64,000 nucleotides of DNA from a virus, in the IMG/VR virus record IMGVR_UViG_3300037225_000856, positions 1 to 64,000 of that record; one strand, given 5' to 3'. Below, one piece after another: positions 34,467-42,739 of this stretch (positions within the stretch are counted from its first letter, which is position 1; every line of letters begins with the position of its first letter). The notes under the pieces were generated by a model. It was not told where the DNA came from, did not search any database, and saw nothing but the letters and a program-made list of their open reading frames with translations. Both the position numbers and the translations under genes were made by a program.

Positions 34467-35411
34467 ATGAGAAAAGCAAATAAATATTGGACAAAAGAAC
34501 GCTGTATTGAAGAAGCGTTAAAATATGATAGTAGAACTGATTTTAAAAATAAATCAAGTGCGTGTTATTCAATATCAGTAAGAAAGGGTTGGCATGATGA
34601 GATATGTCAACACATGATATATAAACAATTACCTAATGGTTATTGGACAAAAAAAAAGTGTCATGAAGAAGCATTAAAATATAATGCCAGAAGAGAATTT
34701 CAAAAAAATTCAAAATCGGCTTATTCAGTGGCGCATACCAATGGATGGTTAAATGACATATGTGTACATATGCATAGAGAAGCACTTTTAAGTGATTATT
34801 GGACGAAAGAAAAATGTCAGGCAGAAGCGTTAAAATATAAAACTAAAAAGGAGTTTAAAGAAAATTGTCGTCAGGCATATACAATTTCATGTAATAATAA
34901 ATGGATTGATGAAATTTCGAAACATATGTCTTTATTAAAAAAACCTATTAGTTATTGGACTGAAGAAATGTGTAAAGCAGAAGCATTAAAATATCAATAT
35001 AAAACAGATTATATAATACATTCACAAAAAGCATATAATATTGCCCAAAAAAATGGTTGGAACAAAAGACATTGCAATCATATGATAATTTTAGGTGATA
35101 AGTATAATAGATTAATATATGTATATGAATTTTTAGATAATTACGCATATGTTGGTTTAACATTTAATATGAAAAAAAGAAATGCAAAACATTTAAGTTT
35201 AAATGAAATTAAACTCACTTCTGTGGCTAAACATATGTCTGAGACTAATTTAACTCCAACCTTAATAAAATTAACAGATTATTTGCCTGTTAAAGTTGCA
35301 CAAAATTTAGAAGATTTTTATATTGAAAAATATAAAAAAGGCGGATGGTTATTATTAAATAAACTTAAAGGAGGCGGATTAGGTTCAACAAGAAAAATAA
35401 TCAGAAAATGA
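34467..35411 (+). CDS. GIY-YIG homing endonuclease with four DNA-binding repeats
   Basis: 314 residues. Four tandem repeats of about 44 residues come first, each reading YWTKExCxxEALKY, then F...AY..A..(N/K)GW and ending C.HM. The C-terminal GIY-YIG nuclease domain begins LIYVYEFLDNYAYVGLTFNMKKR, with the two motif Tyr regions and Arg, and NLEDFYIEKY giving the catalytic Glu. Repeats of this kind are known as DNA-recognition arms in phage mobile endonucleases. It is inserted between uvsX and the exonuclease gene and overlaps the latter by 4 bp. Confidence 0.8.
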   Translation: MRKANKYWTKERCIEEALKYDSRTDFKNKSSACYSISVRKGWHDEICQHMIYKQLPNGYWTKKKCHEEALKYNARREFQKNSKSAYSVAHTNGWLNDICVHMHREALLSDYWTKEKCQAEALKYKTKKEFKENCRQAYTISCNNKWIDEISKHMSLLKKPISYWTEEMCKAEALKYQYKTDYIIHSQKAYNIAQKNGWNKRHCNHMIILGDKYNRLIYVYEFLDNYAYVGLTFNMKKRNAKHLSLNEIKLTSVAKHMSETNLTPTLIKLTDYLPVKVAQNLEDFYIEKYKKGGWLLLNKLKGGGLGSTRKIIRK

Positions 35412-36451
35412 AAATAAGAACATTACTTGTAGATGGCTCATATTTGCTTCAGCGTTCATTTCACGGAGCAAAAGATGTTTATAATAGTAAGGGAATACAT
35501 ATTGGTGGATTATACCAATTTTTAACAACACTTCGTAAGTTAATTAAAGAACACATGATAACAAAGGTCGTTATTATGTGGGACGGTGAATTTGGGGGAA
35601 AGGCTCGATATAATATTGATAATCAATATAAAGCCAATAGAATTTCAAAATCTTGGCACAATAAAATTGAATTAACTGATCGTGAAATAAAAATTGAAAA
35701 AGAAAAAAAAGACTCAATTCTTTTCCAAAGAACAAGAATTAAGGCTTATCTTGAAGAAATCTTCATAAGACAGGTTGAAATATTGGAAACAGAGGCTGAC
35801 GATCTTATTGCTGCTTATTGTTTAAAATATAATAATCTTGAAGAATTATTTATCTATTCAAGTGATAGGGATTTTGCACAATTACTAGATTTAAATATTA
35901 CAATATTATTTCCAAATATCGATCAACCAGTAAATAAGGCAAATTATATGATGTATTTTAATCACCATTATTCAAATGCGTTAATGCTTAAAATAATATG
36001 TGGTGATATCTCTGATAATATTGATGGCATTGAAGGAATGGGAGAAGATACTCTTTTAAAATATTTTCCTGAAATAAAATTTAAACACCTGACAGTTAGA
36101 GAAATTTGTAAAAGAGCAGATGAAATTAATCATGAAAGAGTTTTAAATAAAAAGAAACCTTTAAAGGCACTTGATAATCTTTTACATAACATCAACAGAC
36201 TGAAAACTAATTTTCAATTAGTTAATCTAAGAGAACCAATGATCAATGATGAAGTGAGAACAGAACTGGATAATATCGATTCACCATTGTCACTTGAGGA
36301 TAGAGGTAGTAAAAATCTCATTAAAATGATGAAAGAAGATGAATTTTTAACAGTTTATGGTAGTACGTTTGTTCAATATGTAGAACCATTTTATACTGTA
36401 ATTATGTGTGAAAGAGACTTATATCAAAAAAGCACCAATAAGAAAAAATAG
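35408..36451 (+). CDS. 5'-3' exonuclease / flap endonuclease (T4 RNase H-like)
   Basis: 347 residues. LLVDGSYLLQRSFH (first metal Asp), VIMWDGEFGGKARYNIDNQYKANR (DG and the RxxxxxxYKxxR helical-arch segment), ETEADDLIAAYC and YSSDRDFAQLL (acidic pairs), and CGDISDNIDGIEGMGEDTLLKYF (H3TH DNA-binding motif) are the FEN/PIN-family signatures. It would remove RNA primers and flaps at the phage fork. The C-terminal region after residue 220 is less conserved. Its start overlaps the mobile endonuclease gene by 4 bp. Confidence 0.85.
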   Translation: MKIRTLLVDGSYLLQRSFHGAKDVYNSKGIHIGGLYQFLTTLRKLIKEHMITKVVIMWDGEFGGKARYNIDNQYKANRISKSWHNKIELTDREIKIEKEKKDSILFQRTRIKAYLEEIFIRQVEILETEADDLIAAYCLKYNNLEELFIYSSDRDFAQLLDLNITILFPNIDQPVNKANYMMYFNHHYSNALMLKIICGDISDNIDGIEGMGEDTLLKYFPEIKFKHLTVREICKRADEINHERVLNKKKPLKALDNLLHNINRLKTNFQLVNLREPMINDEVRTELDNIDSPLSLEDRGSKNLIKMMKEDEFLTVYGSTFVQYVEPFYTVIMCERDLYQKSTNKKK

Positions 36452-36460
36452 TTTTTAAAA

Positions 36461-36496
36461 AATCCTTTCTATTTAGAAAGATTTTAAATATATTTG
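36461..36496 (+). promoter_or_regulatory. Hairpin and Bacteroidota-type promoter
   Basis: A hairpin AATC-c-TTTCT / AGAAA-GATT (36461-36483) could end the upstream unit. TTTC (36466-36469), 19-bp spacer and TATATTTG (36489-36496) form a promoter for the gene at 36529, so terminator and promoter overlap. Confidence 0.55.
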
Positions 36497-36528
36497 TATA
36501 GTTTATTAACAATTTAAAATTTAATAAA

Positions 36529-37140
36529 ATGAATGAAAAAGAACGCAGTAATTTATTTAGATTTTCACTGTATCAGGAAAATATTTTATTGTGTGAAAAG
36601 GTATTTAATGCTGATCAATTTAATCCTTTCACAAGATATTCAATAGATATTAGAGATATTTTACCGAGATCAATTACTAAATTACAAAAAGCACTTTCTA
36701 AGAGAAATTATGATACTCTTATTGAAGGTGGCGAAGCATATGGAGATTTGTATCAATATAATCAAAGGATGATTAATATGTATTCGAAAGAATATAGAGA
36801 GAATATGCGTTATAATCCACAACCAATTGTTCAACAGATAGAAGAAAAAACAATTCGTGGTGTTGAATGTAAGATCGGATTTTATATTAACGATAAACCA
36901 ATTGTTGAAAGAATGTTTTATGTTGATGGTTTTAATCCTGTTGCAAGATGGTCATATGAGCTAACTCATAATGTAATTGTAATTGCAAATGACATTTTTA
37001 ATCAAATAAAAAGAAATGATATTAAAAATATGTGGGATGATTATGATTTAATTAATATTAGAGGATTATCAATTACTCAAATCAGAGAACTTTCTCCTTC
37101 TAAAAGAGAGGAAATGTTAAGAAGAATTAGACGAAATTAA
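36529..37140 (+). CDS. Unknown protein with internal tandem duplication
   Basis: 203 residues. Residues around 10-60 (FRFSLYQENILLCEKVFNAD, FNPFTRYSIDIRDI) and around 116-165 (CKIGFYINDKPIVERMFYVD, FNPVARWSYELTHN) are copies of one module with the core F/Y..N..(I/P)..E..F..D.FNP..R.S. The halves are joined by a helical linker. The C-terminal LSITQIRELSPSKREEMLRRIRRN is helical and basic. The family is not recognised. It lies between the replication block and the methyltransferase gene, with its own promoter. Confidence 0.5.
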   Translation: MNEKERSNLFRFSLYQENILLCEKVFNADQFNPFTRYSIDIRDILPRSITKLQKALSKRNYDTLIEGGEAYGDLYQYNQRMINMYSKEYRENMRYNPQPIVQQIEEKTIRGVECKIGFYINDKPIVERMFYVDGFNPVARWSYELTHNVIVIANDIFNQIKRNDIKNMWDDYDLINIRGLSITQIRELSPSKREEMLRRIRRN

Positions 37141-37153
37141 AAAATAAAAAATT

Positions 37154-38218
37154 ATGAATGAAAATATAATTATAAATCCAGAATTACACAATCTGCTTGA
37201 CCCATTATCAGAAGAAGAATATAAATATCTTGAAGAAAGTCTTCTTAAAGAAGGATGTAGAGATTCAATAATATTGTGGAATGAAACACTCATAGATGGT
37301 CATAACAGATATGAAATATGTCAAAAATATAATATTAAATTTAATACATATCAATTAAATTTTGAAAGTATTATTGAAGCTGAAAAATGGATAATAATTA
37401 ATGCTTTTGGTAGAAGAAATATAAACACTTATCAACGTTCAAAATATTATTTAAAATATGAAAAACTTATAGCACCAATAGCAAAAGAAAACCAAAAATT
37501 GTCAAAGGGACGTGGAAAAAAAGGTTTGCAGATATCTGCAGACCTTAATATTGATACTCGTGAAGAAGTTGCAAAAAAAGCTGGAGTATCTCATGATACT
37601 ATTTATAAAGTTAAAAAAATTGAAGCAAAAGCTACTGATGAAATAAAAGAACAATTATCGTCTGGTGATATATCAGTGAATGAGGCTTATAAAAAAATAA
37701 CTGTCCATGTAGGTCAAAATTCGGGAGAAAATGAATGGTACACACCATCTAATATAATTGAATTAGCAAGACAGACTATGGGTTCAATTGATTTAGACCC
37801 AGCAACTTCAGAAATCGCAAATGAGACAGTAAAAGCAGAGGAAATATTCACTAAAGAAACTAATGGATTGGATAAACCTTGGAGTGGAAATGTGTGGTTA
37901 AATCCACCATATTCACAACCTTTAATTACTGAATTTTCAAAAAAAATAGTTGATGAACTGTCTAATATAAACCAAGCATGTGTATTGGTTAATAATGCAA
38001 CAGAAACAAATTGGTTACAAAATATAATGAGTGTTTGTAATGCTGTTTGTTTAATAAAAAGTAGAATAAAATTTATTGATATGAATGGTAATGCATCTGG
38101 TGCTCCATTACAAGGTCAAATTATTTTATATTTCGGTAATAATTTAAATAATTTTTATAATAATTTTAACACATTAGGAATATGTCTGAAGAAAATGACG
38201 ATAGAAGAGGAACAATAA
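37154..38218 (+). CDS. ParB-like domain fused to phage DNA N6-adenine methyltransferase
   Basis: 354 residues. The first ~180 residues form a ParB/Srx-like nuclease domain plus HTH (ETLIDGHNRYEICQKYN, then VAKKAGVSHDTIYKVKKI and SSGDISVNEAYKKI). The C-terminal domain has NEWYTPSNIIELARQTMGSIDLDPAT and VWLNPPYSQPLITEF, where NPPY is the catalytic motif of adenine methyltransferases of the phage Dam family (SAM-binding DLDPA). It would methylate phage DNA at a site chosen partly by the ParB module, protecting it from restriction or acting as a regulator. Confidence 0.82.
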   Translation: MNENIIINPELHNLLDPLSEEEYKYLEESLLKEGCRDSIILWNETLIDGHNRYEICQKYNIKFNTYQLNFESIIEAEKWIIINAFGRRNINTYQRSKYYLKYEKLIAPIAKENQKLSKGRGKKGLQISADLNIDTREEVAKKAGVSHDTIYKVKKIEAKATDEIKEQLSSGDISVNEAYKKITVHVGQNSGENEWYTPSNIIELARQTMGSIDLDPATSEIANETVKAEEIFTKETNGLDKPWSGNVWLNPPYSQPLITEFSKKIVDELSNINQACVLVNNATETNWLQNIMSVCNAVCLIKSRIKFIDMNGNASGAPLQGQIILYFGNNLNNFYNNFNTLGICLKKMTIEEEQ

Positions 38219-38619
38219 AATATCCTGAACGTTATATACAATCAAAATTAATTTCATATCAAGGAATGGTGAGAATAAGAAATATTACTCCAACCGATAT
38301 TGATGGATTAATTGATTATAATGGTAATGTATTTGTTTATTTAGAAGGAAAATTAATTGGTAAAGATTTAGATTATGGACAAAGATTATGTTTTGAACAT
38401 TTAGTTCAATCGCATGAAAAAGCAGGAAATTTTTCGTGGGTGTTAGTTTTTGAATTTAATGAACCAGTTACTGAAATTATAATTGCAAAAAATAAATTTG
38501 TTCGTGAAATTTATGAGAGTAAAAGATTAAAATGGAGACCACCAGAGAAAAAAATAACATTAATTGAAGCTATTGAAGAAATTGAAAATTATTGTACAAA
38601 ACGTGGAATTCAAATATAA
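38182..38619 (+). CDS. Putative PD-(D/E)XK nuclease-like phage protein
   Basis: 145 residues. PTDIDGLIDYNGNVFVYLEGKLIG has an Asp in a strand followed by ExK, the spacing of a PD-(D/E)XK active site, and GQRLCFEHLVQSHEKAG with SWVLVFEF follow as the usual helix and strand. A Holliday-junction resolvase or recombination nuclease role is possible beside SSB, UvsX and the exonuclease. It overlaps the methyltransferase gene by 37 bp. The family call is by motif only. Confidence 0.55.
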   Translation: MSEENDDRRGTIKYPERYIQSKLISYQGMVRIRNITPTDIDGLIDYNGNVFVYLEGKLIGKDLDYGQRLCFEHLVQSHEKAGNFSWVLVFEFNEPVTEIIIAKNKFVREIYESKRLKWRPPEKKITLIEAIEEIENYCTKRGIQI

Positions 38620-38624
38620 ATAAT

Positions 38625-38648
38625 CTTATACTTCTTATAAGGTTTTTT
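38625..38648. terminator. Bidirectional terminator between convergent genes
   Basis: CTTATA (38625-38630) pairs with TATAAG (38636-38641), followed on the + strand by TTTTTT. The element overlaps the stop codon of the - strand primase and lies just after the + strand nuclease gene. Confidence 0.65.
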
Positions 38649-41025
38649 CTTCTTCATCCTTAATACCCTCTTCTTTACACCATCTTTGTACTGTTCTTAA
38701 CTCTACATCACCTATTCTTCCCCATAATTCTTTCTCTTTTGGATATTGTTTACAGGCTTCAAGACATGCTTTCTTTTGATCACTGGTGACTTTTTTTCTT
38801 CCATCCATTTTTTGCTTGTCAACCATTTGTCTTGGTATATCAAATAAAAGTGCTAAATATTCGTTGGTATAGCCTAATAATTGCATTTTTATTATAGTAT
38901 CGTTTCGAACTGAAATACTCATATTTTTATATTTTTGTTGTTCAATACCAAACATCAATCTGACGAATGCTTCACGATAACTATTCATAATAATATCTGA
39001 AAGTTCTTTTGCTCGTGGGTCAACTGGCAATTTATCGTTACTAACCCAATCAGTAGGCATCTTATCGTTAAGAAACCCCAAATCAAAAGTATAATATTTT
39101 TCATAATGATAAAGTGCTGAAAATATCAATATTAATCGTTTATGCATTATCCACATACGTTTAATAACATCAGTGTTAAATTTATAAATATATTTAACAT
39201 TTTTTTCAAATTCTGAATATTCTTCAAATAATTTAGTGTCCATTTCTTCACCTAAATCCAAATAAAGTGATTCTTTTAAATCATTTAAACCTTTCCAAAG
39301 TTGAAAAAAATTAGTTTTATTTGTTTCTATCATTTCATTGATGAACTCGATAAGAACATTTTCATCTTTTTGCCTTAATTCATTTAGACTATTAATTTCG
39401 AAAGCTAAAAATCTTGATAGTAAACCATTGTCAACGTTAGCATTTGCAAAGAAATTATATGCTGTTTCAGGTGTTGAAGCTAATGTCATTGACAGATATG
39501 TTTCATTAATTACAAATTTACTATCGGCAAGATTTTTTTGATATCTCTCATGTCCCCAACATGCTAATATAAGATCAAGAAAAGCACCATATCTCGTATT
39601 ATTTGCACCAATAAGTGTTGCAGCTTCAGTTGTAGAAATAATTGCTCTACCATTGTTCTTTTTGAGTTCTTTTACAAATCCTGCTTTGGTTACATCAGCA
39701 CCAATAAATAAACTTCGATATACTGGCGCATGTTCCATAAAAGGTTTATTCTCTGCAAGTGCTTGTGCTTCTTTAGTTTTAAAATCACGATACTCTGCTG
39801 CATTTTGTCTGTCAATTTTTTCTTCAATTTTTGCACAAATTTTTTGCATTTCATTAATGGTGTTTTTTCCTGTTGATTGTTTAGCTATAACCCACATGAA
39901 TAAATTTGCCTCATATTCATATGACCCAAAATGTTTAAATTTAAGATTTGGTAATATTCCACTAACATTTGAAATTCCTGAAAGTAATGCCATAAATTTT
40001 GGTACATCAGTGAATTTCATTAATGGTATTTTTAACATACTTGGTAGTTTACTATATAATTCAATAGGTGGTAATATTACATCATTTTTTATTTTTTGAT
40101 TAACAAGTTTAGCAATTGCTTCTTTTGCTCGTATAAGATATTTGTTAATTCCTGATTTATCACCGTTAAAATCTCTTAAAATAATATTATATTTATCATC
40201 ACATTCACTGTAATTATATTTATCTGATACTGAACATATATTATGATAAATTTGACGACCTTCCTCACCAAACGTGCAGAGACTAAAACCATAAGACAAC
40301 CAATCATCATAACTTTCAGTTAAATTTATTTTATTTTGTACAAGAAAAACTGACATATAAAAACATTCCTGATATAATTCATCAGAAATTTCAGTTTTTT
40401 TATACCCAGCAATTTCACCTTTTTCAAATTCATTTAATTTTTCAAATATATTTTCGAATTTTCCAGTATAATTCCATTCCCAACTATCTTCTTTTTGATA
40501 AAGATTATCAATATATGGAATATAGCACATTCTACTGATGTCCTTACCACTTTTATCAGTAACTAAATAATATTTATTTGCAAAATATTCCTCAAGTTCC
40601 TGATATAAATATTGCCATTTTAAAGGGTCTTTTAGATTATGTTTAACAACTACTTTCAAGCCGTCACCACTCGGACTTATAAATAACAAATATGTTTGAA
40701 TATCATTTTCAAGTTCTTGACGAACTTCCTCTAGACGTTCTACATGATCAAAATCAAGAACAATAAGTCCACTCATTTCTAATAAGTCTTCACTCTTACC
40801 AGTACCTCCAAATGTGCCACCAAATGTTATAGCTGAAAATAATTCTAATTTTTGTTGGCTGATTTCTTTTCTGGTTGCTTTAGGATTGTCTTTTAAAAAT
40901 TTTTTATATGTATTGGTGTTTTGTTTTAATTTTGAATCACTTGTTGCCCATGTTAAAATTTTATTTAAATCTGCAGGACGATGATCAGGACGATTATTAA
41001 CCTTTTTAAAATATTCTACTTTCAT
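38635..41025 (-). CDS. Primase-helicase (VirE_N / BT4734-like plus DUF3987)
   Basis: 796 residues and the only sizeable - strand gene. GLIVLDFDHV and LLFISPSGDGLKVVVKH followed by DISRMCYIPY give the active-site strands of BT4734-type primase domains (metal Asps, then SxSGxGxH-like). A PriCT-like helical region follows (about 220-300). The second half resembles DUF3987: AKQSTGKNTINE stands where a Walker A would be (GK then Asn in place of Ser/Thr), with AIISTTEAATL and LLSRFLAFEI after it. An HTH-like end (YTNEYLALLFDIPRQMV) closes the protein. This architecture is typical of Bacteroidota mobile elements. Confidence 0.78.
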   Translation of the reverse strand: MKVEYFKKVNNRPDHRPADLNKILTWATSDSKLKQNTNTYKKFLKDNPKATRKEISQQKLELFSAITFGGTFGGTGKSEDLLEMSGLIVLDFDHVERLEEVRQELENDIQTYLLFISPSGDGLKVVVKHNLKDPLKWQYLYQELEEYFANKYYLVTDKSGKDISRMCYIPYIDNLYQKEDSWEWNYTGKFENIFEKLNEFEKGEIAGYKKTEISDELYQECFYMSVFLVQNKINLTESYDDWLSYGFSLCTFGEEGRQIYHNICSVSDKYNYSECDDKYNIILRDFNGDKSGINKYLIRAKEAIAKLVNQKIKNDVILPPIELYSKLPSMLKIPLMKFTDVPKFMALLSGISNVSGILPNLKFKHFGSYEYEANLFMWVIAKQSTGKNTINEMQKICAKIEEKIDRQNAAEYRDFKTKEAQALAENKPFMEHAPVYRSLFIGADVTKAGFVKELKKNNGRAIISTTEAATLIGANNTRYGAFLDLILACWGHERYQKNLADSKFVINETYLSMTLASTPETAYNFFANANVDNGLLSRFLAFEINSLNELRQKDENVLIEFINEMIETNKTNFFQLWKGLNDLKESLYLDLGEEMDTKLFEEYSEFEKNVKYIYKFNTDVIKRMWIMHKRLILIFSALYHYEKYYTFDLGFLNDKMPTDWVSNDKLPVDPRAKELSDIIMNSYREAFVRLMFGIEQQKYKNMSISVRNDTIIKMQLLGYTNEYLALLFDIPRQMVDKQKMDGRKKVTSDQKKACLEACKQYPKEKELWGRIGDVELRTVQRWCKEEGIKDEEEKTL

Positions 41026-41353
41026 GTGTTTTTTTTTAGTTTTTAATATCTCAAAGATAATTTCTTTTAAAACTACTTCCTAATGTTTTTAAAAATAAAA
41101 CGACAGACGACATATTTTTTTTTAGTCATATTCTTACATATGATACGACACATGTCATAAAATGACCACAAAATTATCATATATATAATAATATAATAAA
41201 GAAGAAGAAAGGGTATGACATATGATTTTATTCATAATAATGGAATATTTTATAATAAAAATTATTATTTGTTTTTCTTAATTATTTAAATTATCTTTGT
41301 ATTTATTATTTTAAATAAAATATAATAAGAAATTTAATAAATTAATAATATAT
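41026..41353. promoter_or_regulatory. Divergent control region with repeats and promoters
   Basis: A 330-bp region without genes. For the - strand primase, CAAAGATA at 41052-41059 is a TATCTTTG -7 box on that strand. For the + strand, TTTG (41268-41271), 20-bp spacer and TATCTTTG (41292-41299) precede the tRNA, with GTATTTATT overlapping. Between them are related AT-rich words with dyad symmetry: ACATATGATA (near 41138), CACATGTCATA (near 41150), TTATCATATATA (near 41174) and GTATGACATATGAT (near 41213). These may be operators or part of a replication origin. Confidence 0.45.
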
Positions 41354-41426
<73 letters not shown>

Positions 41427-41635
41427 CAAAAAACTTCGGTTTATAATATTTTTCGTAAATCGATTCTTAGCGAAATCAGGATTCTATCTGATTTAAACCT
41501 CACAGGTGAAAACTTGTGAGGTTTTCTTATTTTATTATGTTTTTAATCAAAAACTTTTGTATTTATTATAAATGAAACCGAACCGAAAAGTTCGGTTGAT
41601 GCAATTAAGGGTACGGTTATGTAGATACAGAGATT
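41427..41635 (+). other. Hairpin-rich leader before the Vsr-like endonuclease gene
   Basis: No ORF. It contains a hairpin AAATCAG/CTGATTT (41473-41494), a terminator, a GTATTTATT box at 41559-41567 and a hairpin around AACCGAA/TTCGGTT (41577-41600). The last lies in the untranslated leader of the gene at 41636 and could hide its ribosome-binding region. Confidence 0.45.
41496..41527 (+). terminator. Rho-independent terminator after the tRNA
   Basis: AACCTCACA (41496-41504) pairs with TGTGAGGTT (41515-41523), a 9-bp stem followed by TTCTTATTTT. It ends the tRNA transcript. Confidence 0.85.
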
Positions 41636-42727
41636 ATGAAGGGATTAACAACATATGAATTTATAATGAAAGCAGGATTTGTGCATGGTGATAGGTATGA
41701 TTATTCTAAAGTTGATTATATTAATAATAGGACAATGGTAGATATTATATGCAAAGAACATGGATTATTTCAACAAAATGCTTCAAACCATCTTGCTGGT
41801 CAGAATTGTCCTATTTGTATGGGTAGGGGAAAAGGTAATAGTGAGAGATTTATTAATGCTGCAAAACAAAAACATGAAGATAAATATGATTATTCTTTAG
41901 TTAAATATAAAGGTAGTAAATCTAAAATAAATATTATTTGTAAAGAACATGGTGTTTTCGAGCAAAGACCCACAAGACATTTATGCGGTGATGGTTGTCC
42001 TAAATGCAATGGTGGTGTTAAATCAAATCATAATGAATTTATTCAGAAGGCAAATGTTATACATGATAATAAATATGATTATTCATTAGTTGATTATATT
42101 AATTCAATAACAAAGGTTAAAATAATTTGTAAAAAACATGGTATTTTTGAAATGAAACCAAATTCTCATTTATGTGGACAAGGTTGCTATATGTGTGGTA
42201 TTGAAAAAAATACTCATACCACAGCACAATTTATTGAAAAAGCACAAAAAATTCACGGTAATATATATGATTATAACTTAGTTGATTATATTCATAATAA
42301 CATAAAAATAAAAATAATTTGTCGTGAACATGGAATTTTTGAACAAAAACCCTATTCGCATTTAAATGGTAGAGGTTGTTCTAAATGTAAAACCAAATCA
42401 AAAGGTGAATTATTTATTGCCAATTGGCTAAGTCAAAATGTTATTAGTTTCGAAGTTCAAAAATCATTTATTGATTGTAAAAATGTGCTGCCTTTAAGAT
42501 ATGATTTTTATTTACCTAAATATAATATGCTTATTGAATATGACGGTGAACCCCATTTTAGAGAAGTTGCTTATTTGGGCGGTAAAAGAGGTTTTGAATT
42601 AAGACAAACCAATGATAAATTAAAAACAGATTATGCAATAAACAATAACATTAATTTATTGCGTATTCCTTATACTGAAAGAAAATGTCTTTCAAAAATA
42701 TTAAAAAATAATATTGTAACTACTTAA
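41636..42727 (+). CDS. Vsr-like homing endonuclease with four zinc-ribbon repeats
   Basis: 363 residues. Four repeats of about 60 residues (FI.KA...H...YDYS.V.Y, then IICKEHG.F.Q....HL.G..C..C), each with a Cys/His zinc-binding pattern, form the DNA-recognition part (DUF723-like). The C-terminal GELFIANWLSQN, PLRYDFYLPKYNMLIEYDGEPHF and KTDYAINNNINLLRIPY segment resembles the Vsr/EDxHD nuclease fold, with D and EYDGxxH as catalytic candidates. It lies directly upstream of a fibre gene, a frequent target area of mobile endonucleases. Confidence 0.78.
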   Translation: MKGLTTYEFIMKAGFVHGDRYDYSKVDYINNRTMVDIICKEHGLFQQNASNHLAGQNCPICMGRGKGNSERFINAAKQKHEDKYDYSLVKYKGSKSKINIICKEHGVFEQRPTRHLCGDGCPKCNGGVKSNHNEFIQKANVIHDNKYDYSLVDYINSITKVKIICKKHGIFEMKPNSHLCGQGCYMCGIEKNTHTTAQFIEKAQKIHGNIYDYNLVDYIHNNIKIKIICREHGIFEQKPYSHLNGRGCSKCKTKSKGELFIANWLSQNVISFEVQKSFIDCKNVLPLRYDFYLPKYNMLIEYDGEPHFREVAYLGGKRGFELRQTNDKLKTDYAINNNINLLRIPYTERKCLSKILKNNIVTT

Positions 42728-42739
42728 TAATCAAAGCAT

